Part shown: positions 54,816 to 63,106 of the stretch, piece after piece
How positions within the stretch are numbered: the first letter of the stretch is position 1
How the letters are laid out: the number at the start of each line of letters is the position of its first letter
Assembly: GCA_004153385.1 (NCBI GenBank)
Contig: SDAL01000001.1
Span: 2,003,492 to 2,067,491 of the forward strand
Direction: 5' to 3'
DNA length: 64,000 nucleotides
Source of the DNA: Paracoccaceae bacterium
GTDB lineage: Bacteria > Pseudomonadota > Alphaproteobacteria > Rhodobacterales > Rhodobacteraceae
Translations under genes and position numbers: made by a program
Notes under the pieces: model-generated
The model's database searches: none
The model's input: the letters and a program-made list of their open reading frames with translations, nothing else
Told to the model about the DNA's origin: nothing

Positions 54816-56117
54816 ATGACTGCGACATTTCAGGTTCCCTCCTTCAGATCGGAAGATACGGCTGCTGTCACCGAAGCTGTCATTCTTCTGTGTCCAACCA
54901 AGATTCTGCTTGAGACGCCTGAAGAGGACTGGTTGGCAGCGTTGGGCACGGCCCCTTACATTTTCACGGACGCACAGTCCCGCGATCTGGTCTTGCGGCA
55001 TTTTCCACGCATCGGGCACCGCATCCGCTTCTACCCGTCCTTTAACGACAACGCGACGGTCGAGCTTGACGTGTATGAACTTGCGCGGGAACTTCACACC
55101 GACCAAGTGATCGCGCTTGCGGAGATCGACCTTCTACGCGCGGCGCGCATTCGTGATCATCTGAACCGCGGGGAGACCTGCTACGAGGCACGGACGATCT
55201 TTTACCGCGACAAATTCCTGATGAAGCAACGGCTCGCCGAATACGGGATACCCGTTCGACCGATGGCACCATTTGCCTCGGCGCTTGAACTGAAAAGTTT
55301 CATCGATAGGGTCGGCTATCCGGTCATCGTCAAACCGCGTGACGGCCGCGGGTCGCTTGGGATCACGACCCTGAGGTCAGACGCGGATCTGCGAACCTAT
55401 GTATCAAAGGCGGAAAGCTCGACATTTTACGCCATGATGGTCGAGCAGTATGTCGATGCGCCGATGATCCATGTGAATGGTCTTTATCGCGACGCCCTTC
55501 CCGCTTTTATCACACCGGTCATGGCGAACGTCGGTTGTCTTGAGTTCATCGAAGGGAAAAGCTTGGCCGTCGCCATGCTGGATCTGGACAGCGACCTCTA
55601 CCGCAATGTGATCGCCTTGGCTCGCAAGATCATCGAGCAGGCAATGCCGAGCATTCCGGAGATGCTGTTCTACCTCGAGCTTTTCGTTGACACGGACGGC
55701 ACTCTTGTCGTCTGCGAAATCGCTTGCCGCCTTGGAGGCAATGGCGCCTGCCAAGAGGCCATCGAGGCATTTGGCTTCAACCCGAGGCTGGAGTACATCA
55801 AGGCCGTCCGTGGCCTTGATGGCATACATGGTCATGACGGGCTCCATCGCCCGAAACGGCATGTTGGCTATATCGCCATCCCCCCCACGCCCGGTCGACT
55901 TGTTTCCATGCCAGACCCATCCGGCGTTAACGGCCTTCTACATTACATCGAAACAGGCATCCCCGGCCAAACATACTCGGCCATGAAAATGAGCAATGGC
56001 GAAATTGTTTGTGCCGTGATCGGCGGGCGCGACAATGCCGAGGTCGCAGAAAGGATGCGCGCGTTCGACGAGTGGTTCCGACGTGAAGTGGTCTTTGCCC
56101 GTGGAGATGCGCAATGA
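54816..56117 (+). CDS. ATP-grasp ligase of unknown substrate
   Basis: A 433-residue protein. The first 120 residues are a poorly conserved preATP-grasp domain. The ATP-grasp fold follows: RDKFLMKQRL (K133), IVKPRDGRGSLGI (K173, then the glycine-rich loop), the hinge VEQYVDA (about 209-215), and the metal-binding strand CEIACRLGGNG (E301, R305). ATP-grasp enzymes join a carboxylate to an amine or thiol through an acyl-phosphate. Start 54816 has GGAG seven bases upstream; ATG 54813 is equally in frame. The stop overlaps the next gene by ATGA. Within the operon it would make an amide or dipeptide-like compound (inference). D-Ala ligase and carbamoyl-phosphate synthase are excluded by overall sequence, not by test. 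Confidence 0.85.
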   Translation: MTATFQVPSFRSEDTAAVTEAVILLCPTKILLETPEEDWLAALGTAPYIFTDAQSRDLVLRHFPRIGHRIRFYPSFNDNATVELDVYELARELHTDQVIALAEIDLLRAARIRDHLNRGETCYEARTIFYRDKFLMKQRLAEYGIPVRPMAPFASALELKSFIDRVGYPVIVKPRDGRGSLGITTLRSDADLRTYVSKAESSTFYAMMVEQYVDAPMIHVNGLYRDALPAFITPVMANVGCLEFIEGKSLAVAMLDLDSDLYRNVIALARKIIEQAMPSIPEMLFYLELFVDTDGTLVVCEIACRLGGNGACQEAIEAFGFNPRLEYIKAVRGLDGIHGHDGLHRPKRHVGYIAIPPTPGRLVSMPDPSGVNGLLHYIETGIPGQTYSAMKMSNGEIVCAVIGGRDNAEVAERMRAFDEWFRREVVFARGDAQ

Positions 56118-57514
56118 AACTGCATATAGCAATCGTCGGTTTTGGCTACGCCGGAGCGGTCTTGGCGGATCGTCTCCTTCGTCAGCACCCGGCAGGCGTG
56201 TCCATCAATATCTTTGACAAATGCAGGAGCATGGGAGAGGGCCGTGCCTATCAAGGCGATCTGCACACGAACCTGCTGAACCGGCCTGCGGAGTTGATGT
56301 ACCTTCGGGAGCCTCAGGATTTTCTGCATGCGGCAGGAGTACCTTTGGGTTCGTTCGCGCCCCGTCCCGTCTTCGGTGATTTTCTCCGAGCAGAAATGAA
56401 GAAGATGCTCGCCGAGCATCGAACCGTCGCCAGATATACACCCTCGGAAGTGATATCGATCCGACCGGATGGCCTTTCCCATATCCTCAAGACAGCCGAC
56501 GGCAATGAATGCAAAGCCGATATTGTCGTTCTCGCCATTGGCAGCCAGGCGCAGTCTCTTCCTTACGTCATCACCAATCGGGACCGCTACACGTCCGATC
56601 CTTATCCTGTCAGCCGGCTGCTGGCCCTTGACGCGCGCCAGATCGGGATCGTGGGCACCCGACACTCGGCCGTCGACGTGGCGCTGGGGCTCCTCGAACA
56701 TCGCGATGATATCGAGGTGGTGATCACCTCAAGACGGTCGCGAATTCCTGTTGCCAGTGGGGCATATACCCGCGTCGAGCCGCGCGTTCTCAGCGAGGAC
56801 TATCTCAAAGGCGCGCTCGGATCCTGCGAAGGTGGTTTGCGAGGTATCGTGAGGCTAATAGATAGGGAGTTGCGCGCACATGATATCGACTGCACGCTGA
56901 TTGAGTTTCTCAGGACACGTCTGGACACCACCAGTATGGCGGATCGGGGGCGGCTTTTCGGGGTGATCAGCTCATTGAACGCGCAGTTGGCCGTACTGTG
57001 GTCCAGATTGACACCGCTCGAACGAGAGCGGTTCGATATGCTCTGGCGCCACTATTGGGCAGACGCCCGCGTCCCTATTCCTGCATGTAGAGTAGAGCGT
57101 TTGACCGAGATGCAACGACAGGGACGTCTGTCGATATTTCCGGGTCTGAAAGACGTCAGGGAAACGGTTTCAGGTCTGGAGCTCGTCAGTGAAAGCGCCT
57201 CGGTCAACGTCGACCACTTAATCAATGCGGCAGGACCAGGCTCGCAGCATCACTCGACACTCGTGGACGACCTGATGCGGTATTACGGGGGGGGGCTCCA
57301 CCCACAAGGCGGCCTTTGCTGCGATTTCGAGACATGCCTGCTTTCAGGGCAACAGGCTCGATCCAGCATATTCGTCACGGGCCAGTTGAGCAGCGGAACG
57401 TATTTCGGGGTGAGCAGTATTGACGCCATCCAAGACCAGGTCCGAAGGATCAGCTCGGAAATTCAAGGACGTTTCAAGCTGCTCGCGGCTTCTGGCGCGC
57501 CCGAGGCTGCCTGA
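56114..57514 (+). CDS. YdhS-like FAD/NAD(P)-binding protein
   Basis: A 466-residue flavoprotein-like protein of the NAD_binding_9 / COG4529 type. An FAD Rossmann motif GFGYAG is at residues 9-14; VVLAIGS (about 138-144) is the usual second FAD strand; a second nucleotide region reads VGTRHSAVDVAL (180-191), where relatives as I recall them have GTG at the place of GTR. The C-terminal part includes INAAGPGS (about 370-377) and a GVSSIDAIQDQVRRI tail. Family members are uncharacterised oxidoreductases related to N-hydroxylating monooxygenases. It overlaps the ATP-grasp gene by 4 bases and the AbrB-like gene by 1, so the three proteins are made together. Confidence 0.82.
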   Translation: MKLHIAIVGFGYAGAVLADRLLRQHPAGVSINIFDKCRSMGEGRAYQGDLHTNLLNRPAELMYLREPQDFLHAAGVPLGSFAPRPVFGDFLRAEMKKMLAEHRTVARYTPSEVISIRPDGLSHILKTADGNECKADIVVLAIGSQAQSLPYVITNRDRYTSDPYPVSRLLALDARQIGIVGTRHSAVDVALGLLEHRDDIEVVITSRRSRIPVASGAYTRVEPRVLSEDYLKGALGSCEGGLRGIVRLIDRELRAHDIDCTLIEFLRTRLDTTSMADRGRLFGVISSLNAQLAVLWSRLTPLERERFDMLWRHYWADARVPIPACRVERLTEMQRQGRLSIFPGLKDVRETVSGLELVSESASVNVDHLINAAGPGSQHHSTLVDDLMRYYGGGLHPQGGLCCDFETCLLSGQQARSSIFVTGQLSSGTYFGVSSIDAIQDQVRRISSEIQGRFKLLAASGAPEAA

Positions 57515-58581
57515 TGCCGCGCCCGACCCGAAAACTGGGGGCAATGCTCATCCCCCTTGCGATTTGCACGGCTGCTGGAAGCGCCCTGCAACTCGCCGGG
57601 GTCGCGAACGGGATGCTCGTTGGCGCCTTCGTTGCCGCCCTTTTTCTCAGTCGGACATATCCGGCGATGGAAGAGGTTCCGGGGGGGGTGATCGTGATGC
57701 AGATCATCGTCGGGCTTTCTGTCGGTGAAAGCCTGCGAAATCATCTGGGAATGGAAAGCGGGAGCCTTGCGCTGCTTGTCGTCGGCACGCTGATTGCGTT
57801 GGTAATCCAGTGGCTTGCGTCATTCAGTTTCCTGAGGATTTTCCGATGGAGACGCGCCGACGCGGCACTTGCGGCCTATCCTGGCGCCATGGCCAGCGTC
57901 TTGGAACTCACGGACAGGAATGACGTCAACCCATCCGTTATCCTTGTTCATGTCGTGAGGGTGTTTGTCATCGCAACAGGAGCATCGCTCATGATGAGAG
58001 AGCAGAGCCAAGTCGTCTGGACAGCCCCCGGAACTGTAGAGGGCTTGTTGATCATCGCTTTGAATGTGATTGCCTGCCTGACCTTTGGCAAGCTCCTCGC
58101 GATGGCGGCGATGCCAGCTCCTTTTCTGCTAGCCGCAGTCCTGACAACACTCGCAGCAGGTCACCTGTCTCCGCAGTATTCGTTCTCGCCCCCACCGATC
58201 GCGCTCAACGTCGCCGAAGCATTGCTCGCGGTTGCCGTTATGATCCGGTTGAAGAAGGTGAATCTCGAACAGGTGAGAGGTCATATGGTGTCGATCTTCT
58301 TGGTCATCTGCGTGATGGCTGCAGTTTCCATCCTGACGGCATTGTGCTTGACCAAATTCAGAGGCGGAGGTTTTGAAGAGAATGTGCTTGGGATCGTTCC
58401 GGGCGGGATCGAAAGCGTTGCGATCATTGCCGTGGGCGCTGGCTTGAACGTCGCCGCGGTCATGAAAATGCACCTCATTCGCCTGATAGCCGTGCAGGTC
58501 ATTCCGACGCTCATCATACAGGGCGGTCGCGCCTGTCAGTGGTTTCGAGGCCGCGCACAGCCGAAGGAAAATCCAGACTGA
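57514..58581 (+). CDS. AbrB-type (COG3180) inner-membrane protein, putative transporter
   Basis: A 355-residue polytopic protein with about ten hydrophobic helices in two repeats (about residues 8-170 and 180-345), each with a glycine-rich VGLSVGE- or GIVPGGIE-like re-entrant element, as in the AbrB_dup family. Databases often call these 'AbrB transcriptional regulator' or 'ammonia monooxygenase'; neither is supported, as there is no DNA-binding domain and no metal-enzyme motif. A carrier role is inferred from the fold. It is last in the operon, starting within the stop codon of the YdhS-like gene, and would move the operon's product or substrate. Confidence 0.8.
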   Translation: MPRPTRKLGAMLIPLAICTAAGSALQLAGVANGMLVGAFVAALFLSRTYPAMEEVPGGVIVMQIIVGLSVGESLRNHLGMESGSLALLVVGTLIALVIQWLASFSFLRIFRWRRADAALAAYPGAMASVLELTDRNDVNPSVILVHVVRVFVIATGASLMMREQSQVVWTAPGTVEGLLIIALNVIACLTFGKLLAMAAMPAPFLLAAVLTTLAAGHLSPQYSFSPPPIALNVAEALLAVAVMIRLKKVNLEQVRGHMVSIFLVICVMAAVSILTALCLTKFRGGGFEENVLGIVPGGIESVAIIAVGAGLNVAAVMKMHLIRLIAVQVIPTLIIQGGRACQWFRGRAQPKENPD

Positions 58582-58863
58582 TCCGCCATGAGGAATGTGC
58601 TACGCGAGTGCCGCGAACGGCAGCTATCGAATATCGATGATCTTTTGTGCTGTTCATTCAAGAGCGGATTTTGAGGTCGCCGCGAAGGTCTGGTTTGAGC
58701 CTAAACTTCTCGCCTTGGAAGAGGTCGACTTCGCAAGTCCAACAACTGACGCGACGCAGTAGCGACGTTCGTTTGACCCAAGCCGGGACCAATGCTGCGC
58801 TACCGGCGAAAGGCGGTGTCTGTTCCGGAGGCTTCGAACGCGAGCGGCTCCGACTGGAGGCCT

Positions 58864-60384
58864 TCAGTGATGGCCGACGCTGACTGAGCGCGTCTGACGC
58901 AGCAGGACATAGACGAGGATGCTCAGCAACGCCATCAGCACCGCCGCGGCTGTCAGCAGAATCGAATGGGTCGCGGAAAACGCGGCCTTGCCGGCGGCGA
59001 TCATCGCGGCCCCATCATCCGCATCCAGCTGCTGGGCAGTGATGTAGACATCGCCCATCGAGAGTGCGGCCCGTTCGGTCAGACTGTCGCGCAGGCCGTC
59101 GGGCAGAACGAGATTGTGACCGAAAACCACCGACATGAAGACGCCGAACAGGGTGATGCCCAAACCGCTGCCCAGCTCGTAGCCGGTCGCCTCGAGCGCG
59201 CCTGCCGCGCCGGCTTCGCGCGTATCGGCAGCGCCCATGATCGCAATGGAAGACGCGGTAAGCCCAATGCTCAGCGCAAGACCGAGGGCCGCCAGCAGCA
59301 TGGGCACGATCAGGCCGGGATCGTGGAAGTCCGCGATGGCGAGCCCCGCGAGCGCCCCCGCCGAGATGGCCAGAGACAGACAGGCCACCGGCCTCAGACC
59401 GAAGCGGGCGGAGAGCCAGCCCGCGACCGGCCCGCCTATGGCCGCCGCCGCCATAATCGGGACCATGAAGAGCCCCGCCTGAAACGGGGTCTTGTCCAGC
59501 ACGTATTGTAGTTCCTGCGCCAGCGTCAGCTCGACCCCGGCCAGCGATCCACTGGCCACGATGGCCATGACGATCCCCGCGATGATGGCCGGGCGCGCAA
59601 AAAGCGACAGGTCCAGCATCGGTGCGGCGCTGCGCAGCTGCATGCGGATGAAGAGCCACAGAAGGGCGACGCCGGTGGCCATGACCGACAGAACGAGCGC
59701 CGGCGGCTGCCGCCCCGCGAACCCGGCCTTGATCGCGTAGACGGTCGCGATCATGCCGAGGATCAGCAGCATCGCCTGCCCGATGGGCCAGTGTCCGTGG
59801 GTGATTTTTTCCCGCCGCGACAGCAGGCACCAGCAGGCTGGCAGGACCACCGCCATTACGGGAACATTGATCAGAAAGACCGACCCCCACCAGAAGTGTC
59901 CCAAAAGCGCGCCGCCGATCAGCGGGCCCACCGCGGCGCCGGCCGCGCCGACCGTTCCCCAAAGACCGAGCGCGACGCCGCGCTCGGTCTCGTCCTCGAA
60001 CGTGCGGCGGATGATGCCAAGCACGCACGGCATGATCATCGCCCCGCCCACCGCCAGCAGCATCCGGGTCGCAATCAGCAGGGGCGCGTTGGGCGCGAAG
60101 GCCGCCATCGCCGAGGCGAGGCCAAAGATCGTGAGCCCGGCCAGAAGGATGCGCCGGTTGCCAACCCGGTCGGCCAAGGTGCCCATCGGCACCAGAAGTC
60201 CAGCCATCAGCAAAGGATAGATGTCGATGATCCATAGCACCTGGGTGTTCGACGCGCCGAGCGCTTGGGTCAGCGTCGGCACCGCCACGTGCAATATGGT
60301 CATATCCAGCACCACCGGTAGAAATGCCAGCATCACGGCGACCAGTACAAGCCAGCGCTTCGGATCAGATTGATGGACAGACAT
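58864..60384 (-). CDS. MFS multidrug exporter (DHA2/SmvA-QacA type)
   Basis: A 506-residue transporter with fourteen hydrophobic helices. Family motifs: LDMTILHVAVPTL (motif D1, about 27-39), GTLADRVGNRRIL (motif A, about 68-80), and GPLIGGALLGHFWWGSVFLINVP (motif C and beyond, about 153-175). This is the SmvA/QacA group that exports quaternary ammonium compounds, biguanides and dyes by proton antiport. A TetR gene is divergent, as with SmvA-SmvR. The 282-base gap at 58582-58863 on its 3' side shows no gene. Confidence 0.9.
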   Translation of the reverse strand: MSVHQSDPKRWLVLVAVMLAFLPVVLDMTILHVAVPTLTQALGASNTQVLWIIDIYPLLMAGLLVPMGTLADRVGNRRILLAGLTIFGLASAMAAFAPNAPLLIATRMLLAVGGAMIMPCVLGIIRRTFEDETERGVALGLWGTVGAAGAAVGPLIGGALLGHFWWGSVFLINVPVMAVVLPACWCLLSRREKITHGHWPIGQAMLLILGMIATVYAIKAGFAGRQPPALVLSVMATGVALLWLFIRMQLRSAAPMLDLSLFARPAIIAGIVMAIVASGSLAGVELTLAQELQYVLDKTPFQAGLFMVPIMAAAAIGGPVAGWLSARFGLRPVACLSLAISAGALAGLAIADFHDPGLIVPMLLAALGLALSIGLTASSIAIMGAADTREAGAAGALEATGYELGSGLGITLFGVFMSVVFGHNLVLPDGLRDSLTERAALSMGDVYITAQQLDADDGAAMIAAGKAAFSATHSILLTAAAVLMALLSILVYVLLRQTRSVSVGHH

Positions 60385-60392
60385 GCTTTACC

Positions 60393-60441
60393 TTGGCTTC
60401 AGGAACAGCTGTCGATATAAATACGTTCGTATGGATTTCAA
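60393..60441. promoter_or_regulatory. Overlapping divergent promoters with a TetR operator
   Basis: Rightward: -35 TTGGCT (60393-60398), 17 bases, -10 TATAAA (60416-60421) for the TetR gene. Leftward: -35 TTGAAA (60441-60436), 16 bases, -10 TATATC (60419-60414) for the exporter. The inverted repeat ATACG-TT-CGTAT (60421-60432) lies in the leftward spacer and just past the rightward -10, so one bound repressor would block both. Confidence 0.65.
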
Positions 60442-60469
60442 TGTCCAAACGCCGGTGTCAGGAGGTCGC

Positions 60470-61006
60470 ATGGGAAGAAAGTCGAGCATTTCACGCGAGG
60501 GTTTGCTGAACGAAGCCGAAGAGATCGTGCGCACAGGTGGTGGAGCGGCGCTGACCATCGGTTCGCTCGCGCAGGCAGCGGGGATTTCCAAGGGTGGGGT
60601 GCAATACTCGTTTGCCACTAAGAACGACCTTGTGCGCGCCCTTGTCGACCGCTGGACGGAGCAGTTCGATGCCATGCTGGGAGCGCACGAGGAGGCCGAC
60701 CCCGTTGCCTTCGTCAGGCGTTACATCGCGGCAACCCGTGCCTCGCAACAAGTGATGAATGCCAAGATGGCGGGCCTGCTTGTCAGCTATCTGGAGAGCC
60801 CGGACAATCGGCGCGAGACCCGTGACTGGTATCGAGGCATCTTCGAACGACTCGGCGGTGGCTCGGATACAGCGCGCGCGGCGCGTGTCGCGTTTCTGGC
60901 TGTAGAAGGGCTTTTTCTCATGCATATGAACGGTATCGACGAAGACTGCGAGTGGACGGCCTTCCTAGATGACGTCGAATCTGTTCTGGCACGGCTGACC
61001 GATTGA
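60470..61006 (+). CDS. TetR-family repressor of the SmvA-like exporter
   Basis: A 178-residue TetR protein: helix-turn-helix at about 8-50 (GAALTIGSLAQAAGISKGGVQYSF) and a C-terminal ligand pocket domain. The ribosome binding site AGGAGG is perfect for the ATG at 60470. It is divergent from the MFS exporter over 85 bases containing the operator, so it should release the exporter gene on binding a cationic compound, like SmvR (inference from context). Confidence 0.88.
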   Translation: MGRKSSISREGLLNEAEEIVRTGGGAALTIGSLAQAAGISKGGVQYSFATKNDLVRALVDRWTEQFDAMLGAHEEADPVAFVRRYIAATRASQQVMNAKMAGLLVSYLESPDNRRETRDWYRGIFERLGGGSDTARAARVAFLAVEGLFLMHMNGIDEDCEWTAFLDDVESVLARLTD

Positions 61007-61058
61007 ACGCCACCCAGAATACTGACCTGATCTATTTGGCTGACACGTTCAGGCGGAT

Positions 61059-61640
61059 CTAGCGGAGGCCCCCCGGAGGCGCCTGTGGCAGCCACTGTGC
61101 AGGTGCGGCGAACGGCAGAAAGGTCCTGAATGCTGTTGAAAACTCGTCGGAAATTTCTGCTCGGAAGGACGGCGCGGTGGCCGTCGGGGAATGGCCTGCA
61201 TGTTTGGTGCGCGCATGTTTGGCTGTCTCAGCCAGCCACCGTTGTCGGGGCCATCTCGGGGTTGATTTTTGCCAATTTTCGAAGGTTCCGGGCAATTGCC
61301 GCCTGCGTAAATGCGTCTTTCACGCCCAATGGCCCTCTCAGCCGCAGACGGGTGAGGCGACGAACGCGCTTGAGGCATCTCGACCTTCTTGCGCGCCTCG
61401 TAGCCGTCTCGTTGAAGGGGGTCGCTGTGCAAGTTCGGGCGACATCCCGCACGATCTCAAACGGACCGCGTTGAAGGCTGCGCGTTTCGCTGTTCGGGCA
61501 GCACTGCGCCTTCAACGGGCAAGACTGGCGATCAGCTGTCACAGCGCGATGCCGGAAGCGAAGGGCGCGCGGCGCAGGGTGATCGACCGCATCGTTGTCA
61601 CACCGACAGGCCCCGACGGCAGGCTTGCGACCGGGTCGGC
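61059..61640 (-). pseudogene. IS1182-like transposase fragment (C-terminal part)
   Basis: Read leftwards, in at least two frames: CPLKAQCCPN (the cysteine-rich CxxC block of the DDE_Tnp_1_6 family), RGPFEIVRDVARTCTATP, ARKKVEM, then RLTRLRLRGPLGVKDAFTQA and AIARNLRKLAKI. These match the last third of IS1182-like transposases, with the LFAHLKRIL-type segment disrupted by frameshifts. It is a relic with no intact copy nearby. Together with the 51.2-kb fragment it brackets the 52-61 kb genes. Confidence 0.7.
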
Positions 61641-61775
61641 AAGGATCATCAAAACGCCGACATCCGCGCACTCGGATGACCCATCAAAGACCCTTGGCAC
61701 CCGGTGAAGGCTCAGAAGCGATATGTGAGCTTCACCAAATCATGGATGGCTTGTCCGCGGGATGCGAGCGCCATG

Positions 61776-62252
61776 TCAGGGCGCCGAGGTATACGTGAAG
61801 ATACACTCGATCTCGCAGGTCCCGCCATCGGGAAGCGACGACACTCCAATGGCGGTGCGCACGAAACTGCATGTTTCCCCCAGCACCGCATCAAGTACGG
61901 CAGAAGCGGAATCAAGCACCCGGGAATGCGCGGTGAAATTGACCGTGCTGTTTACGAACCCCCGCATTTGCAGAACGCCAGTAATGGCGGTGCCCGTCGG
62001 AAGAACGGACGCGGCGGCGGCCAGGCAGCGCCCTGCACAGAGCTCTGCCGCCTGCCGGCCCCGGTCGATCTCGTGGTCGCCGTGCAGCGTGCCGCTGATG
62101 ACGCTATCTTCACGGCGCGAAAGTTGCCCGGCTGTGAAGATCAGCCCGCCCCCGGTCTTTGCCGCGGCATAGCGGCCCTTCGGGGCTGGCGCCTCGACCG
62201 CCAGCCCCAGCCGTTGAAGGCCGCGCGTGATCGCCTCCGCGCTCGCCATCAT
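61776..62252 (-). CDS. RidA/YjgF-family protein
   Basis: A 158-residue member of the Rid superfamily: GLIFTAGQLSRRED (about residues 35-48), the ILQMRGFVNS strand and the substrate-carboxylate arginine in FVRTAIGVSSLPDGG (about 130-144). RidA proteins hydrolyse reactive enamines and imines made by PLP enzymes; more distant Rid groups have other or unknown roles. It overlaps the PhzF gene by ATGA and is the last gene of the TRAP-PhzF-RidA operon. Two ATGs (62252, 62249) are possible starts. Confidence 0.82.
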   Translation of the reverse strand: MMASAEAITRGLQRLGLAVEAPAPKGRYAAAKTGGGLIFTAGQLSRREDSVISGTLHGDHEIDRGRQAAELCAGRCLAAAASVLPTGTAITGVLQMRGFVNSTVNFTAHSRVLDSASAVLDAVLGETCSFVRTAIGVSSLPDGGTCEIECIFTYTSAP

Positions 62253-63106
62253 GCGGTGACCTCCGGCTCCAGCGTGCAGATGCCCCGGATCCAGCAGGTT
62301 CCGGCAGCGGCATCGACCTCGACTTCGATCTCGGACGGGCGGCCCATCGCCTCGCCCTGCCGAACGCGCAGCACGCCGTGGGACCGGGGCAACTCCCCCG
62401 CCAGCGCCAGCGCACAGGCAAGCGCCGCAGCGGCGATGCCGGTCGCGGCATCCTCAGGGTAGCCGGAGTTGCGGGGAAACTGCCGCGCATGGACCAGCCA
62501 AGGATCCTGCCCCCAGGCGAACGGGTAAAGACCGGTAGTCTCGAGCTTTTCACAGAGCTGGCTGACCGTATCCCAACGCGGTTTTAGCGCCTGCAACAGC
62601 TTTTCGCTTTCAAGCCGGATGACGGTCTTCACCCGGCTTGTCCGGGCATTCGCCGCTTCCCCGATCTGGCCAGGGGCAACATTCAGCACCTCTGCCAGAT
62701 CGGCTTTGTGATCCGGAGCCAGCACGTCCCGACATCCCCAAGGTTGTGAAATCGCGATTGGCCCGCCATCTGCGGGCACCCGCGCATGCACGAGGCCCGA
62801 GGGCGTCTCGATCCTCAACACCTCCGTCACCGGAAGACGCCCCAAGGCGCGCAGCACCCACAGGGCGCCGATCGTCGCATGACCGCACATCGACATTTCA
62901 TGTTCGGGCACGAAGAAGCGCAGGCGCAGGTGGTTCGCGGGGTCCTTCGGCTTCAGGACAAAGCCGCTCTCGTAGCCCTGCTCTTTGGTCGTGGCCAGCA
63001 TCAGTGCGGGTGTCAAGCCATCGGCGTCCAGCCAGATCGGAGCGGGGTTCCCGCCGTTGGGGCCGGAGGCAAAGACGGAAGGAAGGTACATGGTGGTCTT
63101 GGTCAT
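62249..63106 (-). CDS. PhzF-family isomerase/epimerase
   Basis: A 285-residue protein with the diaminopimelate-epimerase-like PhzF fold in two halves: MSMCGHATIGA (about 72-82) and EDAATGIAAAALA (about 218-230) line the active site. PhzF isomerises a dihydroanthranilate in phenazine synthesis, but most homologues act on unknown substrates. The glutamate usually found as general acid-base near the N-terminus lies in the KEQGYESGF region. It overlaps the TRAP permease and the RidA gene by ATGA on each side. Confidence 0.88.
   Translation of the reverse strand: MTKTTMYLPSVFASGPNGGNPAPIWLDADGLTPALMLATTKEQGYESGFVLKPKDPANHLRLRFFVPEHEMSMCGHATIGALWVLRALGRLPVTEVLRIETPSGLVHARVPADGGPIAISQPWGCRDVLAPDHKADLAEVLNVAPGQIGEAANARTSRVKTVIRLESEKLLQALKPRWDTVSQLCEKLETTGLYPFAWGQDPWLVHARQFPRNSGYPEDAATGIAAAALACALALAGELPRSHGVLRVRQGEAMGRPSEIEVEVDAAAGTCWIRGICTLEPEVTA

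Noticed and set aside
57514-58581. Reading the AbrB-type gene as a transcription factor or ammonia monooxygenase
   Set aside because: The protein is all membrane helices, with no SpoVT-AbrB DNA-binding domain and no copper-enzyme motif; the names are inherited labels.
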